Below are positions 17,101-24,668 of a DNA stretch of 64,000 nucleotides, one piece after another. The DNA comes from Rhodopseudomonas palustris (lineage in GTDB: Bacteria; Pseudomonadota; Alphaproteobacteria; Rhizobiales; Xanthobacteraceae). Positions within the stretch are counted from its first letter, which is position 1. Every line of letters begins with the position of its first letter. Where the stretch lies: the NCBI RefSeq assembly GCF_003031265.1, contig NZ_CP019966.1, forward strand, positions 3,658,001-3,722,000, written 5' to 3'. The notes under the pieces are model-generated. The model did not search any database and had not been told where the DNA came from. It was given only the letters and a program-made list of their open reading frames with translations. Made by a program: the position numbers and the translations under genes.

Positions 17101-19136
17101 CTTGTCGCCAACCGCACGCTGAGCATAGCGCCGGGCGGCTGGGCCTGCATGATCCGTCCGCGATGCACCACAAGCTTGAGCGCATCCTGATACGACATCA
17201 CGCCCGCCAGCGCCGCCGCGACCAACTCGCCGAGGCTGTGGCCGATCATCGCTTTCGGCTCGATACCGGACCGGAGCAGACGCTGTGCCAGAGCATATTC
17301 GATGAGGAAAAGCGCCGGCTGCGCCAACGTCGTCGATCGGATGGCATGATCTTCGACATCACGATCGTCGAACAGCACGGCCAGGATATCGACGCCAAGG
17401 TGTTCCTTAACGATCGCCGCCCCGAGCTCGACATCAGCGCGGAATTCGCGATCGGACTCGAAGAGCCAACGCCCCATCCCCGGGTACTGAGCGCCCTGGC
17501 CGGGAAACATGAAAACCGCGCCGGGTCGAAGCGATGAAGGTCGGGGGTCGGAGCGGACTTCCCGCAACGACTGAACCGCTCCCTCCACGGAGTTCACCGC
17601 AACCGCCCAGCGCCGATCGAACGTTCGCCGTCCCGCGGCCAGAGTGTGGGCGAGTTCGTTCAAGCCAATGCGCTCGCCACGCTGCACTGCCGCCTCGAGA
17701 TGATCGGCCAGCCGGAGCCGCATCGCCTCCAATGCAGTGGGGGACCGGGCAGACAGCCGGAGAACCACAGCACTCTCGACCGGCAACGAGCTCTCCGCCG
17801 CAGTCGGTGGTGACTCTTCCAGGCACAGATGCACATTGGTGCCTCCGACCCCGAAGGCGCTGACGCCGGCGCGGCGCGGCGCATCTCCCCGAGGCCATTC
17901 CTGCAACTCCGTCGCCACCCGGAATCCCCGCTTCGCGAGATCCAGGTGTGGGTTCGGCTCGGAGAAATTTGCCTGAGGCGGCACAATGCCGTGGTCAAGA
18001 ATCAAGGCGGTTTTGATCAGCCCTGTCACGCCCGCCGCGGCATCCAGGTGACCGACATTTGCCTTCACCGATCCCAGGGTGCAGTTGCGGTCTTCGATCG
18101 CACCGGTAGAAGCTTCAGCGAACGCTTGCGACAGCCCCTCGATCTCGATCGGATCACCCAGCGGCGTGCCGGTGCCGTGACACTCGACGTAGCCAATCGA
18201 TTCCGCTTCGAATCCGGCCATCGCGAGCGCGGCCGCGATGCACTCTGCCTGCCCGCCGACGCTGGGAGCCGTGAACCCAACCTTGGCTGCGCCATCATTA
18301 TTGATGCCGTAACCTCTGATCACCGCGTAGATCGCGTCGCGATCAGCGACGGCATCCGCCAACCGTTTGATTGCCACCACGCCCGCACCGGAGCCGAACA
18401 CGGTCCCGGCCGCATCGACATCGAACGGCCGGCAGGAGCCATCGCGGGAGGCAATTCCGCCGTCCTGATAGATGTACCCGCGTTTCTGGGGGAACGTGAC
18501 GGAGACGCCGCCGGCCAATGCCATGTCGCACTGCAGAGCCGCGAGACTTTCGCACGCTTGCGCGACGGCAAGAAGCGAGGTCGAACAGGCACTCTGGACT
18601 GAAACTGCCGGTCCTTTGAGATTGAGCTTGTAGGCGACCCGCGTCGCAACGAAGTCATTGAGCGTGCCGAGTAGCTCCGAATAGGAGCCTACCTGAAACT
18701 GCGACGTGAACCGCTCGAGGGCGGTCCGATCGGGGCAGACGTGCCGCAAGAAATAGGTGTTCAGCGAGGCGCCGGCGAAGACGCCAACCGCCCCCTGATA
18801 ACGCTCCGGGTCATACCCCGCATCGTCCAACGCCTCGGAGCAGATCTCGAGGAAAATCCGCTGCTGCGGATCTGTCAAATCCGCTTCACGCGGCGACATC
18901 CCGAAGTATTCGCTGTCGAACAGATCGACGTCGTCCAGAATAGGCTTGGCCGCGACAAAGTCGGGATCGGCACGCTCCTGGGCCGCGAAGGAGTCTTCCA
19001 GCTCTTCAGGCGAGAAACGCGAAACGCTCGTGCGCCCCGCTTTAATGTTCTGCCAAAACTTCTGAACGTCGGGTGCGCCTGGAAAGCGACCAGAAAGTCC
19101 CACTATCGCGAAGCCGATCTCATTACTGTCCGACAT
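11103..19136 (-). CDS. Hybrid PKS-NRPS megasynthase KS-AT-ACP-aminotransferase-C-A-PCP
   Basis: 2677 residues. KS 1-440 (Cys184 in SACSTS, His320, His363). AT 540-890 (GHSLGE, Ser634; SHAFH at 729-733 fits malonyl-CoA). ACP 942-1018 (GFDS, Ser980). Class III PLP aminotransferase about 1180-1590 (FCNTGSEA, Lys1424 in TYGKVLGGG). C domain 1618-2045 (HHIICDG 1746-1752). A domain 2070-2555 (FTSGSTGTPKG, YGPTETT, KTANGKLDR). PCP 2580-2650 (GATSLH, Ser2613). KR, DH and ER are absent, so the beta-keto group should be transaminated directly. This is the arrangement in mycosubtilin/iturin MycA and microcystin McyE. Mapping GrsA positions gives the A-domain code DILQLGMIWK, one residue from the classical glycine code DILQLGLIWK. 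Predicted reaction: malonate extension of the aminoacyl chain from the loading protein, beta-amination, condensation with glycine. Confidence 0.95.
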   Translation of the reverse strand: MSDSNEIGFAIVGLSGRFPGAPDVQKFWQNIKAGRTSVSRFSPEELEDSFAAQERADPDFVAAKPILDDVDLFDSEYFGMSPREADLTDPQQRIFLEICSEALDDAGYDPERYQGAVGVFAGASLNTYFLRHVCPDRTALERFTSQFQVGSYSELLGTLNDFVATRVAYKLNLKGPAVSVQSACSTSLLAVAQACESLAALQCDMALAGGVSVTFPQKRGYIYQDGGIASRDGSCRPFDVDAAGTVFGSGAGVVAIKRLADAVADRDAIYAVIRGYGINNDGAAKVGFTAPSVGGQAECIAAALAMAGFEAESIGYVECHGTGTPLGDPIEIEGLSQAFAEASTGAIEDRNCTLGSVKANVGHLDAAAGVTGLIKTALILDHGIVPPQANFSEPNPHLDLAKRGFRVATELQEWPRGDAPRRAGVSAFGVGGTNVHLCLEESPPTAAESSLPVESAVVLRLSARSPTALEAMRLRLADHLEAAVQRGERIGLNELAHTLAAGRRTFDRRWAVAVNSVEGAVQSLREVRSDPRPSSLRPGAVFMFPGQGAQYPGMGRWLFESDREFRADVELGAAIVKEHLGVDILAVLFDDRDVEDHAIRSTTLAQPALFLIEYALAQRLLRSGIEPKAMIGHSLGELVAAALAGVMSYQDALKLVVHRGRIMQAQPPGAMLSVRLATSELLAHLPVGVEIASDNSPRLSVASGPFEAVEELERRLERAEIPHRRLHTSHAFHSAMMDPVAVELEKVAAGIPLRPPKRRLISTVTGTWMTAAEATSPAYWARQCREPVSFRAALNTLIDTISERVDCLLVEVGPGRTLSTFAGASSSASKVRAIVTTAPDYAERNDEELTFAQALGDLWAHGARLKSDVRPAAGAARLRLPSYPFERTRHWIARPAAAGPEMIMPVASARGDAFPQTVPPQEARSDQDGLRSVSMESKMSGDEVSKALIKALAAILSDVSGRPLSDQEAATSFISLGFDSLLLGQVAQRVNKSFGVKITFRQLMRDLNSLDALAAMLKVSAPADKLPQAERAAVKPQVAMVERPAEAVLSKGPPAPVVAGATGVEALLREQLHSMERIFAAQLAAVGKEQRVAVELPVAAAPADSSSGSAAETTLVMPDTGEEGGGRFKMYRPGAADGDLALAPEQRSYIENLVRRYNDRTPGSKSRAQASRRVLADPRTASGFNAQWKEMVYPIVCKRSKGASIWDVDGNEYIDLVNGYGQTMFGHVPPFVAAALHAQLEDGFAIGPQTELAGEVAARISAMTGNERVAFCNTGSEAVMAAIRVARAVTGRQKVVVFSGAYHGQFDEVLIKSCRAGSVPGALPIASGIPAENVGQMIVLPYGHPASLELVSQMADDLAAVIVEPIQSRHPALQPRDFVASLRELTAKSGTALVFDEVVTGFRVDPGGMQKVFGIKADLATYGKVLGGGMPIGVVAGRADFMDALDGGFWQYGDDSEPEVAPTFFAGTFVRHPMVLAAARAVLEHIKRNKAEIYAPLAQRTGQLVDRINSHLDNYGLPTRAETCASWFFVDGSPLGRFAGLLFAELRLQGIHVHEGFPCFLTTAHEAVQCQAIDGAFERAIGAFADAGLITGEAKSFTKKSTSLGDDEGLQARKPKTVPLTEPQMEVLLAAQMGDAASMAFNESVSIRFDGPVVESALIKAVEEVVRRHEALRSRVVDFTGMLEISPDFVPKVPVIKLDEANADAELAQWLAKDARTPFDLFKGPLVRASVLCVGSGIHVLVFTAHHIICDGWSMNVLLGDLAEIYNAYREGRTPSLVPAASFAEHAAERPRPSASTVEFWRKQFADVPVASELPLDRPRPEVKSFLGASLRERLGQDLCGGARELAKRQGVTLFTVLFASVQTLFARLCDNESVVLTVPMGGQALLDRQDLVGHCVNFLPVPVAARSAVSFCEHLKHVDEKLNEIFDHQDYTLGSLVRDLDIPRTINRTPLSDIQFNLERVGSRLTFRGADTRVDTNPKAFVNFDIFINMIETDDDITIEVDFATDLLDRTTVSGWLDQLRKILGQALEQPQIILQDLKLQKPTVPGTAGGTTYALQASRFDIPLVEMIERNCDLTPDAVAVEYETEVLRYRDLESRSNRIAGLLRALNPANGARVAVAVQRGLDLPVALVAVAKAGLAYVPVDPSLPVARIRQMAEAAEVAAFITSGGDCPVAAEMGVPVIDLVRDAAQIDAASSARRGPVPSQEVLDSTAYVIFTSGSTGTPKGVEITHRALANFLGSMAVRPGFGADDRIVAVTTVSFDIAVLELLLPLYCGGRTVICSKDRLLEPESVVRLIETSAATIVQATPTLWRVLLEAGLQPSRPLRALSGGEALPRDVAEKLIAAGFELWNMYGPTETTIWSACGRIVDASRPIVIGEPVANTDLYILSDDGTQAPVGTPGELCIGGLGLAKGYVNRPDLTAAAFPVMSLQDGEAVRLYRTGDLATRLADGSIQLLGRRDQQVKIRGFRIELEEIEAVLRTCPEILDAAVMVENAGTADAALVAAFVAKPGMTVSIDSLQQTAQLSLPHYMVPNRFVAVAEVPKTANGKLDRKALSATIVSPSIVVSFIDKAEARDEPAPEVLTKVISIVEAALNRTGIKPDDRVFALGATSLHVFRMAARFSEAKLPIRAQDLMTNPSMGDLARRASVAAKAQSSDKKTPSLAEFRRSSSRVRTT

Positions 19137-19158
19137 CTCGCCTCAGCTCCGTCTAGCC

Positions 19159-21072
19159 CTATGCGTGATGGCTCCGAACATTGAGCGCGCCATACGCCGC
19201 ACTCATCGCACGTCTCTGCCTGCGTCCACGCGCCGCTCCGGCAATGGCGAGCGACCGATGCGAGGCTCCGTCCAGACAAGCCTGGAATTCGGCGATGCTG
19301 GGATGGGCGAACAGGTCCGTAACTGGAAATCGAATCCCGATCGCCGCCTGAATGCGCTCGTGCGCCGCGATCATCTGCAGCGACGTCGCGCCAAGATCGA
19401 ACAGGTTCGCCCTGGCATCGACCGACTTGCCCAGCAATGCGCCCCAGATCTCAGCCACGATCGATCCGACACTATCGTCAGAGAAGTCTTCATCGTCGGC
19501 ACGCGCGCCCAGCTGCTCCGTCGCGATCAGGTCACTCAGCAGCTTCGCTCTGTCGATCTTGCCGTTCTTGTTGAGCGGCAACTCATCCACGATCTTGATC
19601 GTTGATGGGATCGCTTGGGCCGGGAATTGCTCTTTGAGTCTGCGGATGATGCCGGCTTCAAGATCATCGGCAGCGTCACCTGGCAGCGGCTTCAAGAAAG
19701 CGACAATCCGCTTTACGTCGCCTCGATCTGCGGACAGAACCACCGCCGCGTCGGCCAGGACCGGATCCTGCCGCAGCGCCTGCTCCACGCCGTCGAGCTC
19801 GATACGCACGCCGTTGATTTTGACCTGACGGTCCCGCCGACCACGGAACTCGATCGCTCCGTCGCTCCGGCGACGGACGTAATCCCCGGTGAGATAAAGC
19901 CGAGCCTTCGGATCGTCAGACAACGGATCAACGACAAACTTCTCTGCGGTCAGCTCCGGGCGATTGAGGTAGCCGAGCGCGAGCCCGATCCCACCCGCGC
20001 AAAGCTGACCTTCCTCACCGTCCGGAACGGGCTCTAGCGCATCCGATAAAATGTGCACACTCGTGCCCGAAATCGGAAAGCCGATCGGCACCGGCCCATC
20101 GCCCCAGCCGGTCCGCGGGATCGAATAGCAGCACGTGAACGTCGTATTCTCGGTGGGCCCGTACCCGTTGACGATCGTGCAGTCCGGCAGCAGTGCCATC
20201 GCACGACGAACGTGCACCGGCGAAAGAACGTCGCCGCCGGCCAGCAGGGTCGTGAGCCCCGACAACGCCTCTGGTCGCTCGTCGACCATCAGATGGAAAA
20301 GACCGGCGGTGAGCCAGGCCGCATTGACCGAAAAACGCCCCAGCGTCTCGGCGATCCGCTCGACCGAAAGCACCGCATCTTCGACGATGACCACCTGTCC
20401 GCCGTTCAGCAACGGCCCCCAGATTTCCAGAGTCGAGGCATCGAACGCCAACGGCGCCGCATGCAGCATCACGGTCGCGGGCGACAACGTCATGAAATCC
20501 GTATCAACAACCAGCCTGACGATGGCCTGATGCGGCACCACAACGCCCTTCGGCCGCCCTGTCGATCCCGACGTGAACATCACATAGGCCGGCAAGGATG
20601 GCGTCAGATCAAGCGCCAACGGATCACCGGGCTCAAGCCGCGAGGCATCGAGCTCGTCACTCAGGCGGCGCTGCTCGATCGCGTCAATCAAAGCCGGTTG
20701 ATGCTCCGTCAAAACCAGCGTCGGCTGTGCATCCTGGATGGCGCCGCCGATCGCTTCCGGGCCTAGACCGATATCAAGGGGCATATAGACTCCGCCCGCC
20801 TTCAAAATCGCGGTCATGCCGATCAACGTATCGATCGAGCGCCCAGTCAGGAGGACAACAATCGAGCCAACCTTCACACCTCTTTTGACAAGCAATCGTG
20901 CCAATTGGTTCGAACGAAACTCAAACTCGCCAAAGGTAATCCGCCCACGCTCGGAAATGGCGGCAACGGATTCCGGAAAACGTTGGGCAATCTGCTGAAG
21001 AACATCTGGAACGGTGCATGCCGCGGCCGCGTCCCTGCCAGATCCTTCTTTGATAACCACGGTGCTCGCCAT
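19159..21072 (-). CDS. NRPS loading protein, adenylation plus peptidyl carrier domain
   Basis: 637 residues from the ATG at 21072, with AGGGA about 5 bases upstream; an upstream TTG at 21096 lacks a site. The A domain (about 15-520) shows FTSGSTGRPKG, a YGPTEN core, YLTGDYVRRRSDG and LNKNGKIDR. The PCP follows with LGATSLQ, Ser564. Residues at the GrsA pocket positions read DALWLGGTFK. Asp at the first position indicates an alpha-amino acid, but I cannot assign it confidently. As the first gene of the operon with no condensation domain, it should load the starter amino acid and pass it to the KS of the next protein, 22 bases downstream. The C-terminal 40 residues are basic and could be a docking segment. 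Confidence 0.92.
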   Translation of the reverse strand: MASTVVIKEGSGRDAAAACTVPDVLQQIAQRFPESVAAISERGRITFGEFEFRSNQLARLLVKRGVKVGSIVVLLTGRSIDTLIGMTAILKAGGVYMPLDIGLGPEAIGGAIQDAQPTLVLTEHQPALIDAIEQRRLSDELDASRLEPGDPLALDLTPSLPAYVMFTSGSTGRPKGVVVPHQAIVRLVVDTDFMTLSPATVMLHAAPLAFDASTLEIWGPLLNGGQVVIVEDAVLSVERIAETLGRFSVNAAWLTAGLFHLMVDERPEALSGLTTLLAGGDVLSPVHVRRAMALLPDCTIVNGYGPTENTTFTCCYSIPRTGWGDGPVPIGFPISGTSVHILSDALEPVPDGEEGQLCAGGIGLALGYLNRPELTAEKFVVDPLSDDPKARLYLTGDYVRRRSDGAIEFRGRRDRQVKINGVRIELDGVEQALRQDPVLADAAVVLSADRGDVKRIVAFLKPLPGDAADDLEAGIIRRLKEQFPAQAIPSTIKIVDELPLNKNGKIDRAKLLSDLIATEQLGARADDEDFSDDSVGSIVAEIWGALLGKSVDARANLFDLGATSLQMIAAHERIQAAIGIRFPVTDLFAHPSIAEFQACLDGASHRSLAIAGAARGRRQRRAMSAAYGALNVRSHHA

Positions 21073-21216
21073 GACTATCCCTACCCTTGCAACCAACTAA
21101 CGGCAATCTGCCTCGCATATTAAGCTTACTCTTAACCCGACTGTAAGCGAAAGCGCTAACGCAGATCGATCACGCGAGCCTGATCCCGATCAACGATAGT
21201 TTCTGCGACGGCGAGC

Positions 21217-21234
21217 GTTGACCTATATGTCAAC
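21217..21234. promoter_or_regulatory. 18-bp palindromic operator, NRPS/acyltransferase copy
   Basis: GTTGAC-ctatat-GTCAAC with perfect arms. It lies 145 bases upstream of the NRPS loading gene and 323 upstream of the divergent acyltransferase. It has the same arms and spacing as the curli copies. Confidence 0.65.
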
Positions 21235-21493
21235 ACACTCCACTCATCGCGCCTCGCGAGCGCTGCAAGGAACCATCGCAACCGTCGTCGCTCGACACCA
21301 ATGCCTGCGGAACAACCATTGCGAGCCGGACACTTCGCACGCCATCCTCTCTCACGCGCACAATTTGATGAGAGGCTAACTCGCACTTGAAAGGCTCTCA
21401 AAAAACTACAATGATGTTGTAGCGCAACGACCCAACGTCGCACACGAACTACGATGCGACTTCGCGCACCGCGATCACGATATTTCTGCACTA

Positions 21494-21517
21494 CGTTGAA
21501 CGCCAAGCTGTTCAACG
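21494..21517. repeat. Inverted repeat CGTTGAAC-N8-GTTCAACG
   Basis: A perfect 8-base inverted repeat with an 8-base spacer, 40 bases upstream of the acyltransferase ATG. It could be a second operator or an RNA hairpin in the leader. It differs in arms and spacing from the GTTGAC-N6 sites. Confidence 0.4.
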
Positions 21518-21556
21518 CCGAATGCATCCTTGTCAACGATCACTGGGTATCGCGCA

Positions 21557-22696
21557 ATGTCATTGCAATCACTCGGAGACCGCCTTGATGCAAGCGCCGG
21601 ACGCCCTTCCGGCTTCGACTACATGAAGGTCTCGCTCGCGGTCATGGTGATCGCGACGCACAGCGTGCTGACGAGCTATGGGCAAGCCGCGGATGCCGCC
21701 ATGTGGGACACGCCCGCGCGGCCATTCCTGCGATCTGTGCTTCCGATGTTCTTCGGAGTGAGCGGGTTTCTGGTTGCCGCCAGCCTGGATCGTTGCAAGA
21801 CACTCATCAAGTTCTTTGGACTTCGGGCGATAAGAATATTCCCGGCGCTTACCGTAGAGGTGCTGCTGTCCGCATTTCTGATCGGCCCGATGCTGACCAC
21901 ACTGGCATTGAGCGACTATTTCACCGACAAGCTGTTCTTCCTCTACCTGCTCAACGCGATTGGCGAGATCCACTATCTTCTTCCAGGCGTGTTTCAAGAC
22001 AATCCCAAGCCCGACATCGTCAACGCTCAACTCTGGACCGTCCCTTTCGAGTTGTACACCTATGGGGCGATCGGTCTGCTGGCCATTGCCGGCGTGCAAC
22101 GCTATCGCATCTTGGGTCCGATCTCGGTTGTCGTGCTGATCGTATTTCATTTCGTCGCCCGCCTGTGGTGGCATGGATGGCAATATCTGCCCTTCAACGG
22201 CAACGTTCCGGGTTTCGCCCTGATGATCTCGGGGATCGTCGGCCTGTCGCTATATTACTACCGCTATGAAATTCCGTGGCGCTGGTCCGTATTCTGGGGC
22301 GCCACGGCGGTTGCGTTGCTCGGGATGTACTCCCGCTACGGCGGCGAATATTTTGGCGCGCTGGTCGTTCCTTATGTCGCGATCTTCCTAGGCCTCACCA
22401 CACCGCGGCGCCTCGCAATTGTGCGCGACCGCGATTACTCGTACGGGATGTACCTGTACGGATTTGTCATCCAACAGACCTTCGCAGCCATGATTCCGTC
22501 CGGCCGCGTCTGGTGGATCAACATCCTGGTATGCGTGCCGCTCGCAGCGATCCTCGCGGCGATGTCATGGCACTTTGTGGAGCGTCCCGCTCAGCAACTG
22601 AAGTCTCTGGTCGGGTCGTTTGAAAAGCAATATCTGCGGATCATGCGCCGGACCACAGTAGTCCCCGGCGGTGCTCCTGTGAGAGCGGATGCATGA
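21557..22696 (+). CDS. Acyltransferase 3 family membrane protein (OafA/YrhL type)
   Basis: About 379 residues from the ATG at 21557; a TTG at 21530 has no ribosome site. The N-terminal FDYMKVSLAVMVIATHSVL carries the family's catalytic His in helix 1. About ten hydrophobic helices follow, including LPMFFGVSGFLVAASL and the C-terminal AAMSWHFVERPAQQL, where FVERP is a hallmark of the family. Such inner-membrane enzymes O-acetylate or acylate polysaccharide. It is the first gene of the polysaccharide locus, divergent from the NRPS operon and sharing its operator region. It overlaps the next gene by 8 bases. Confidence 0.9.
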   Translation: MSLQSLGDRLDASAGRPSGFDYMKVSLAVMVIATHSVLTSYGQAADAAMWDTPARPFLRSVLPMFFGVSGFLVAASLDRCKTLIKFFGLRAIRIFPALTVEVLLSAFLIGPMLTTLALSDYFTDKLFFLYLLNAIGEIHYLLPGVFQDNPKPDIVNAQLWTVPFELYTYGAIGLLAIAGVQRYRILGPISVVVLIVFHFVARLWWHGWQYLPFNGNVPGFALMISGIVGLSLYYYRYEIPWRWSVFWGATAVALLGMYSRYGGEYFGALVVPYVAIFLGLTTPRRLAIVRDRDYSYGMYLYGFVIQQTFAAMIPSGRVWWINILVCVPLAAILAAMSWHFVERPAQQLKSLVGSFEKQYLRIMRRTTVVPGGAPVRADA

Positions 22697-24605
22697 GCAT
22701 CTGGGCCGGCGAGCAGGATATGCACCTCCTGCTCGGACATCTCAGACCACCTGGCAGTCACAACTTGATCGAGTGAGACAAGACAGAATGGCGTTCGACC
22801 GCGCTCGTCTTGGGCGCCCCACATCCTTTTTCGGTCAGCTCCGCGCTCGAGCACGCTGGTGGGTACCGATTGTGGTGACGGCGACCATCATGGCTGCCGG
22901 CGCTGCCCTTGGTCAGCGAAGTACCCTCGCCTCGGATGCGACCGGCGATCGCACCGAACAACAGACCAGCCCGTGGGGCGTCGCCACCGGCGCCGAATGG
23001 CTTGATGATCATCGCCGGTTTAATCCGATCCTGGCGAAGGCGGGCGTCAAATGGCTGCGGGCCTTCCAGGAATGGCAGACCATTCAGCCGACTCAAGGCA
23101 CCTGGAACTGGGCTTCGTCGGACCGGCTCGTCAGCGATGCAACGGCGAACGGCATCAGCCTCCTCTATCCGCTGGCCTATCTGGCGCCCTGGGCCTCCGC
23201 CGATGGCGGCACGCGCGCTTTCCCAATTAAGGACATCCAGTACTGGAAAGACTATGTCGGCGCCATCGTCGAGCGCTATCGCGGGTCAGTGAAACACTGG
23301 GAGATCTGGAACGAGTTCAACGGCAGCTTCGCCGTTAACGGAAATCCGTCCATCTACGCCGAGCTAGTCAAGGAGGCGTCGACTGCCGCAAAGCGGATCG
23401 ATCCATCGGCAAAGATCGGAGTTAGCGTCGCAAATTTCGACGTCAACTTTCTGGAGCGCGCGATCGAAGCGGGCGCGGCCGGACATTTCGATTTCATCTG
23501 CGTGCACCCCTACGAAAAGCTCGATCTGCTGGAGGCTGGAGGCGAGATCGAGTTTATGGCAATGGCATCGACGCTGCGGCGGATGCTTGCCTCACATAAC
23601 CTCGACAACTCTCTCCCGCTGTGGATATCGGAAGTCGGCGCCGTCGCAACCACTGAATCGAGATCTGAAGCCGGCCAATCGCGACTGCTGACAAAAGCTT
23701 ACGTGCTCGCGCTCGCCTCCGGGTTCGAGAAGATCTTCTGGTTCGAGGCGCGAGGGCCGGCCTATCACGATCAGGCAGACCACGGATTGCTTCGCACGGA
23801 CTTTTCACCGCGGCTCTCATTCGAGGCGCTTACAACCCTGATCCGTCTGCTGGGCGATCGCCCAGCCTATATTGGATGGGTCCGAGCGGACGCTGACGGT
23901 CTGGGCTTTGTCTTCGAGGGCCGACAAGGTCCCGTACTGGCCGCTTGGACCACCTCGAACAAGACGGTTGAACCAACCTTCCAGTCGCCGGTTCTGGTCA
24001 CGCGTACCGACGGCTCGGAGGTCACTCTGGATGCCGGCAAGCCCCTCAGCCTGTCGTCCACGCCCCTGTTCGTTTCGAAGCTTCCGGACGCGATCGTGCA
24101 GCAGGCAAAAAAGAACCGCGACCTGCCGATCCTGCAAGATGTCGACTATTCGAAGGTGGATACCGTCACGATCTCTCTTGGTGAGACCAATCGCGGCGGC
24201 GGTCTCCAGCAGATCAATCCGCAGACCACCCAGGTGTTCGCGGACGAGGGTTCGACCTCGCGGCGGCTCGATTTCTCCGTCGCGAACAATGAAGGTCACT
24301 ACGCCTATTTCGCGGTATCGCCGCAATTCGCTCCGTGGGGCACCCGCCGGCTGCAGATCAGCGCAACGGTCAAACGGCTGCCTGGAAGTCCGAAGGCAGG
24401 CTTCAGCTTGGACTATGAATCCCAGAAGGGTTACGTCAACGCTTCCTATCGCGAGATACCAAGCGAAACGGACTGGCAGGAATTGACATGGACGATCGAT
24501 GACGCGAATTTCGTCGGCCAGTGGGGCTGGCACTTCCGAATAAACGCAATTGCCTCGCCCAGCGAATTTCTGGTCAAGGACATTCGCGTGGAAAAACGGC
24601 CATGA
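22689..24605 (+). CDS. PslG-like glycoside hydrolase (GH39-like), membrane anchored
   Basis: 638 residues. A transmembrane anchor (about 58-75, WWVPIVVTATIMAAGAALG) is followed by a TIM-barrel glycosidase. GVKWLRAFQEWQTIQP fits the first barrel strands, WEIWNEFNG has the acid/base Glu209, and LWISEVGA has the nucleophile Glu315. This two-Glu layout and context match PslG-type endoglycosidases encoded in exopolysaccharide clusters, which trim or release chains. Residues about 480-638 form a beta-sandwich-like carbohydrate-binding region (LQISATVKRLPGS... FRINAIASPSEF). The ATG at 22689 overlaps the acyltransferase stop; an in-frame ATG at 22788 is an alternative. Confidence 0.8.
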   Translation: MHEHLGRRAGYAPPARTSQTTWQSQLDRVRQDRMAFDRARLGRPTSFFGQLRARARWWVPIVVTATIMAAGAALGQRSTLASDATGDRTEQQTSPWGVATGAEWLDDHRRFNPILAKAGVKWLRAFQEWQTIQPTQGTWNWASSDRLVSDATANGISLLYPLAYLAPWASADGGTRAFPIKDIQYWKDYVGAIVERYRGSVKHWEIWNEFNGSFAVNGNPSIYAELVKEASTAAKRIDPSAKIGVSVANFDVNFLERAIEAGAAGHFDFICVHPYEKLDLLEAGGEIEFMAMASTLRRMLASHNLDNSLPLWISEVGAVATTESRSEAGQSRLLTKAYVLALASGFEKIFWFEARGPAYHDQADHGLLRTDFSPRLSFEALTTLIRLLGDRPAYIGWVRADADGLGFVFEGRQGPVLAAWTTSNKTVEPTFQSPVLVTRTDGSEVTLDAGKPLSLSSTPLFVSKLPDAIVQQAKKNRDLPILQDVDYSKVDTVTISLGETNRGGGLQQINPQTTQVFADEGSTSRRLDFSVANNEGHYAYFAVSPQFAPWGTRRLQISATVKRLPGSPKAGFSLDYESQKGYVNASYREIPSETDWQELTWTIDDANFVGQWGWHFRINAIASPSEFLVKDIRVEKRP

Positions 24606-24668
24606 CACACGCCTCCGATCAGGCCATCATCGGGCGCCGATCGGCTGAAGACTGAACAAGAGCTACGC

